Below, piece by piece: positions 21,623-24,212 of a stretch of DNA of 24,212 bases. The stretch's first letter is position 1. Every line of letters starts with the position of its first letter. The DNA comes from Silene noctiflora. Lineage: Eukaryota > Streptophyta > Magnoliopsida > Caryophyllales > Caryophyllaceae. The stretch is from the NCBI GenBank assembly GCA_009801015.1, contig VHZZ01015392.1, positions 19,774-43,985 on the forward strand, read 5' to 3'. The notes under the pieces were generated by a model. That model was not told the DNA's origin. It was given only the letters and a program-made list of their open reading frames with translations, and ran no database searches. A program made the position numbers and the translations under genes.

Positions 21623-22216
21623 CTTTTTTGTATACGGACTTTATTCTTTTGCATACATTTTTTCATTAACTTTTCATATCGTACTCTTTTTCTAAATTTG
21701 GACAAATTAAAGTCTATATGTTACCTTCTTTCCTAAAATTGAATCTAATTTCTAATTGTTCAATAAATAATGGATTATAATTCTCAAATTAATGAAGTAA
21801 TTTGTTGTTTAGCAATTATTATTGTGTTTTGCTGAAATTATTAGGGTTTGTTTTACTCGTAATTAGTGAAATTAATTGATTACTTGTTTATCAATTGTTA
21901 TTAATCAGGCGTGGTGGTTTGAGTGATGGACGATACTTCTGTATTGACCGTATATGGTATGCATGATTTGCAATTCCACAAATTATGGATGCTCATGTTC
22001 GGAGTTTTTATTTATTAATAGTAATAATACTTGAGTTTTTATAAACGACTGTTGTAAATGTTAAATATTTTATTTATTAATAGTAATAAATGAGTTTTTA
22101 ACCTATAAAATACCTGTTTTACATGATAAAGGTCGGTAATAGTTTATAATTTTGTGCAAAATTCAAAATCTATTTGTGATATCATCAATACTATATATAT
22201 TAATCAATCAATCAAT

Positions 22217-22257
<41 letters not shown>

Positions 22258-22461
22258 CTGAAACCAAAGGACTTAATGTAATTAAATAAATCTATACAAA
22301 TGAATTATACTATATAATTTTTAATCGATAGCACTGTGCGATGGACCCGACCAAGAGACTTCAATGTAAATATTATATAGTTTTGGTTTAAACATAAATT
22401 TAGATAATGTCAAAATATGGTGATTTCCCTTAAAATAAACATGCCCCACTTATAGTATTAA
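21623..22461. other. AT-rich intergenic DNA upstream of LEO1
   Basis: No gene recognised. It contains an (ATCA)n run at about 22203-22220 followed by a (TA)n run at about 22222-22255, and a local repeat of TTATTTATTAATAGTAATAA-like text near 22008 and 22072. Confidence 0.65.
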
Positions 22462-22490
22462 CTAGGTAGTATCCCGCGCTTCGCGCGGTC
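22462..22490 (-). mobile_element. Helitron 3' terminus (hairpin plus CTAG end)
   Basis: Read on the minus strand, a 6-bp GC hairpin (CCGCGC, loop GAA, GCGCGG; plus coordinates 22474-22488) is followed 8 nt later by CTAG (22462-22465) and then T (complement of A at 22461). A short 3' hairpin a few nucleotides before CTRR, inserted in front of T, is the defining 3' end of Helitrons. The element would extend rightwards into the AT-rich DNA up to somewhere before about 23830; the 5' TC end was not located. No Rep/helicase coding sequence is visible, so this would be a non-autonomous copy. Confidence 0.72.
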
Positions 22491-23830
22491 TATTTTATAA
22501 TTTTAATATTATAATTGAAGAAAAATAATATAATTCATATATGAACTTTAATATTTTTATTTGTATATAAAATAAAAGTAAATTAATTTTTCTCAGATTT
22601 AATTTTTGTAGGTTTAACTTCAATGTTTTAAAACTACATACAATTTTAATTAAAACTAATAAGTGATACTTAATTATGCATGATCAAAGTTTATAAAAAA
22701 ACTTGTGATCGATTAAATATCATATTAATTAAAATAAAAAAAATTCAAATAATGCAACATTCAACATTAAGTTCACAAATTATATCATTTCATGATTCGT
22801 TATCTTCCAAATCAATTAATATTTGTTCAAAATGATGGAATAAATTTTATGCAATTTTTAACTTTTTAAATATAATGTGTGATATTTATGTATCAAACAT
22901 ATAGGGTCCAAACTTAACTTATTAAAATGTTTTGGTTGAGTCTTGCATGTGCTATGTGTCAAACATATCTATACAAATTTTGCACCTTTTGTTTTTTTAA
23001 ACACTTATATATAGTGATGTTTAAGAGTTTATTCATAAATAAAATATATTGTAACTTTCTCAAATATTAATTTTTAAGGTTTAACTTCAAAGTATTTAAA
23101 ATATAACATATAAAATATTTAAATAAAAGTAATATTTAGTTAGTCATTTTCAATATTTTATACTTGACGTATACATATTTAATTGAAGATATTAAAGTAA
23201 AATGTGATGTGTTTTCTACTTTTGTATGTCGTTTATAATATTATACTGTATTACTTAATAATCATTACTTTTGTTTTGATTATTCAAATGCACTCGNGAT
23301 CACTGTGTACATACATACTCGTACACATACTCACTATTTGAACCTCTCAAAATCTCATATGTATTCAATTTCTCGCAATATAAATATAATTTTTTTAATT
23401 CTCACACTATAAAAACTTATCACTTAATAGTTTTCTTTAAGTTTTATTTTTAATAACAATGACTCTTCCAAATATATTTTTCTTAATGGATTCAATGGTC
23501 TAAGTTTTATTACTTTCTCAAAATATTTTTTTACGTAAATGTAAGACATTGTGAGACACTCATTTTAATCATCTTCACATATTAAAATATTTCAATAAAT
23601 ATAATGAAAATTATACTCAATTGAAAGCATTTTTCGTAATGAACGTAATTATTTACATTTTAGAATTTTTATCAAAAAACTTTTTTAATAAATTTAGAAT
23701 CAAATTACTGTAATTATTTTATGTAATTTTATAGTAAAATTTATTACACTATAATTAATATTTTACTGAGATTTATACATTATTTATTATGTTCGTATTA
23801 ATTGATTAGCTGTAATTAATGCTCGTATTT
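22491..23830. other. Very AT-rich stretch, probable body of the non-autonomous Helitron
   Basis: About 1.3 kb of strongly AT-biased DNA with no ORF of note. Two diverged copies of a segment are visible around GGTTTAACTTCAA at 22611 and 23078 (467 bp apart), each followed by TTTAAAA-type text, so an internal duplication is likely. One ambiguous base lies at 23297. Attribution to the Helitron is inference from adjacency and composition. Confidence 0.4.
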
Positions 23831-23840
23831 AAGGCTGGAT

Positions 23841-24019
23841 TGACACGTGCCGCATCCACAGCGTTTCAACCCAGTTATATATATATATATATATATATAT
23901 ANAGGCACCCTCTTTACGGTGAGGCAGCTGTACTCATGCTGACCGTTGGATCTAAAACCTACAGACGACTAGATGATGCCACATGTCCCTATACAAAACC
24001 CCATCTAGCTCATATTTCT
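23841..24019 (+). promoter_or_regulatory. Putative promoter of a plus-strand gene beyond the right edge
   Basis: A palindromic G-box CACGTG (23844-23849, in the context GACACGTGCC) is followed by a (TA)n run (23876-23901), then a GC-richer segment, a CACATG word (near 23980) and a TATA-like TATACAAAA at 23990-23998. Transcription would start near 24020-24030. The change from AT-rich DNA to gene-like composition begins at about 23830. One ambiguous base interrupts the (TA)n run at 23902. Confidence 0.5.
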
Positions 24020-24189
24020 CCCTCAATTTCACTCATTTACTGCGTTACCCAGTCAACTCACACTCCTTTCACTTTCTCTCTCTTTTCAATTCGTGTTCTT
24101 CAGCTCGTCCCATTTACTCGTATTTCGATCGTCATTTTATCGCTCATATTTTGATCGCCATCATCAACCTAAATTCTTTTTCGATCTAG
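24020..24189 (+). other. Putative 5' leader exon ending in a splice donor
   Basis: A CT-rich leader of about 170 nt on the plus strand without any ATG. It ends CGATCTAG followed by GTAATT (intron start 24190), a plausible plant splice donor. An ATG-free CT-rich leader with a leader intron is common for plant housekeeping genes. The coding part would lie beyond the window, so the product is unknown. Confidence 0.5.
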
Positions 24190-24212
24190 GTAATTTCGAT
24201 CGCCTAATTTTC

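Noticed and set aside
23876..23910. 5' TC end of the Helitron at the right edge of the (TA)n run
   Set aside because: The ambiguous base at 23902 prevents reading the junction, and the flanking base expected to be A on the minus strand is C.
23819..24154. Plus-strand ORF spanning the (TA)n run
   Set aside because: It encodes a YIYIYI stretch from a microsatellite and an ambiguous base, and overlaps a better-supported promoter and leader.

Overview
This is a plant nuclear genome window, most likely from a eudicot. The reasons are spliced genes with canonical GT..AG introns, plant-type transposable elements (Stowaway-like MITEs, a LINE, a SINE, a Helitron end) and two genes that match plant families exon by exon. 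The species cannot be fixed from the sequence. Two ambiguous bases (23297 and 23902) show it comes from an assembled scaffold.

Three protein genes lie head to tail on the minus strand. (1) Positions 2-2050 are the 5' part of an unrecognised, lysine-rich repeat protein that runs off the left edge. No stop codon lies in its frame from 2119 down to 2. (2) Positions 2876-9742 are a complete half-size ABC transporter of the ABCB27/ALS1 (TAP-like) type. Seventeen exons join in frame to 636 residues. (3) Positions 12140-21208 are a complete LEO1/VIP4 gene, a subunit of the PAF1 transcription-elongation complex. Eleven exons join in frame to 632 residues. At the right edge, plus-strand positions of about 23840-24189 look like the promoter and ATG-free leader of a fourth gene, divergent from LEO1.

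The rest is mostly mobile DNA. The ABC transporter introns hold Stowaway-like MITEs (about 6610-6935, with weaker ones near 7640 and 8415). LEO1 intron 4 holds a 190-bp MITE directly followed by a 5'-truncated, frameshifted LINE in antisense orientation with a 34-A tail. LEO1 intron 10 holds a SINE-like piece with a 46-A run. LEO1 intron 1 holds a diverged tandem repeat. Upstream of LEO1 are a tRNA-derived SINE-like insertion with target-site duplications and a Helitron 3' terminus at 22462 that opens a very AT-rich stretch.

The genes do not form a pathway: vacuolar or tonoplast transport, transcription elongation and an unknown, probably nuclear, protein. I see no previously undescribed system. 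The least explained item is the repeat protein at the left edge. Exon boundaries were placed by hand from splice motifs, reading-frame continuity and recall of the Arabidopsis and rice homologues; no alignment was run.
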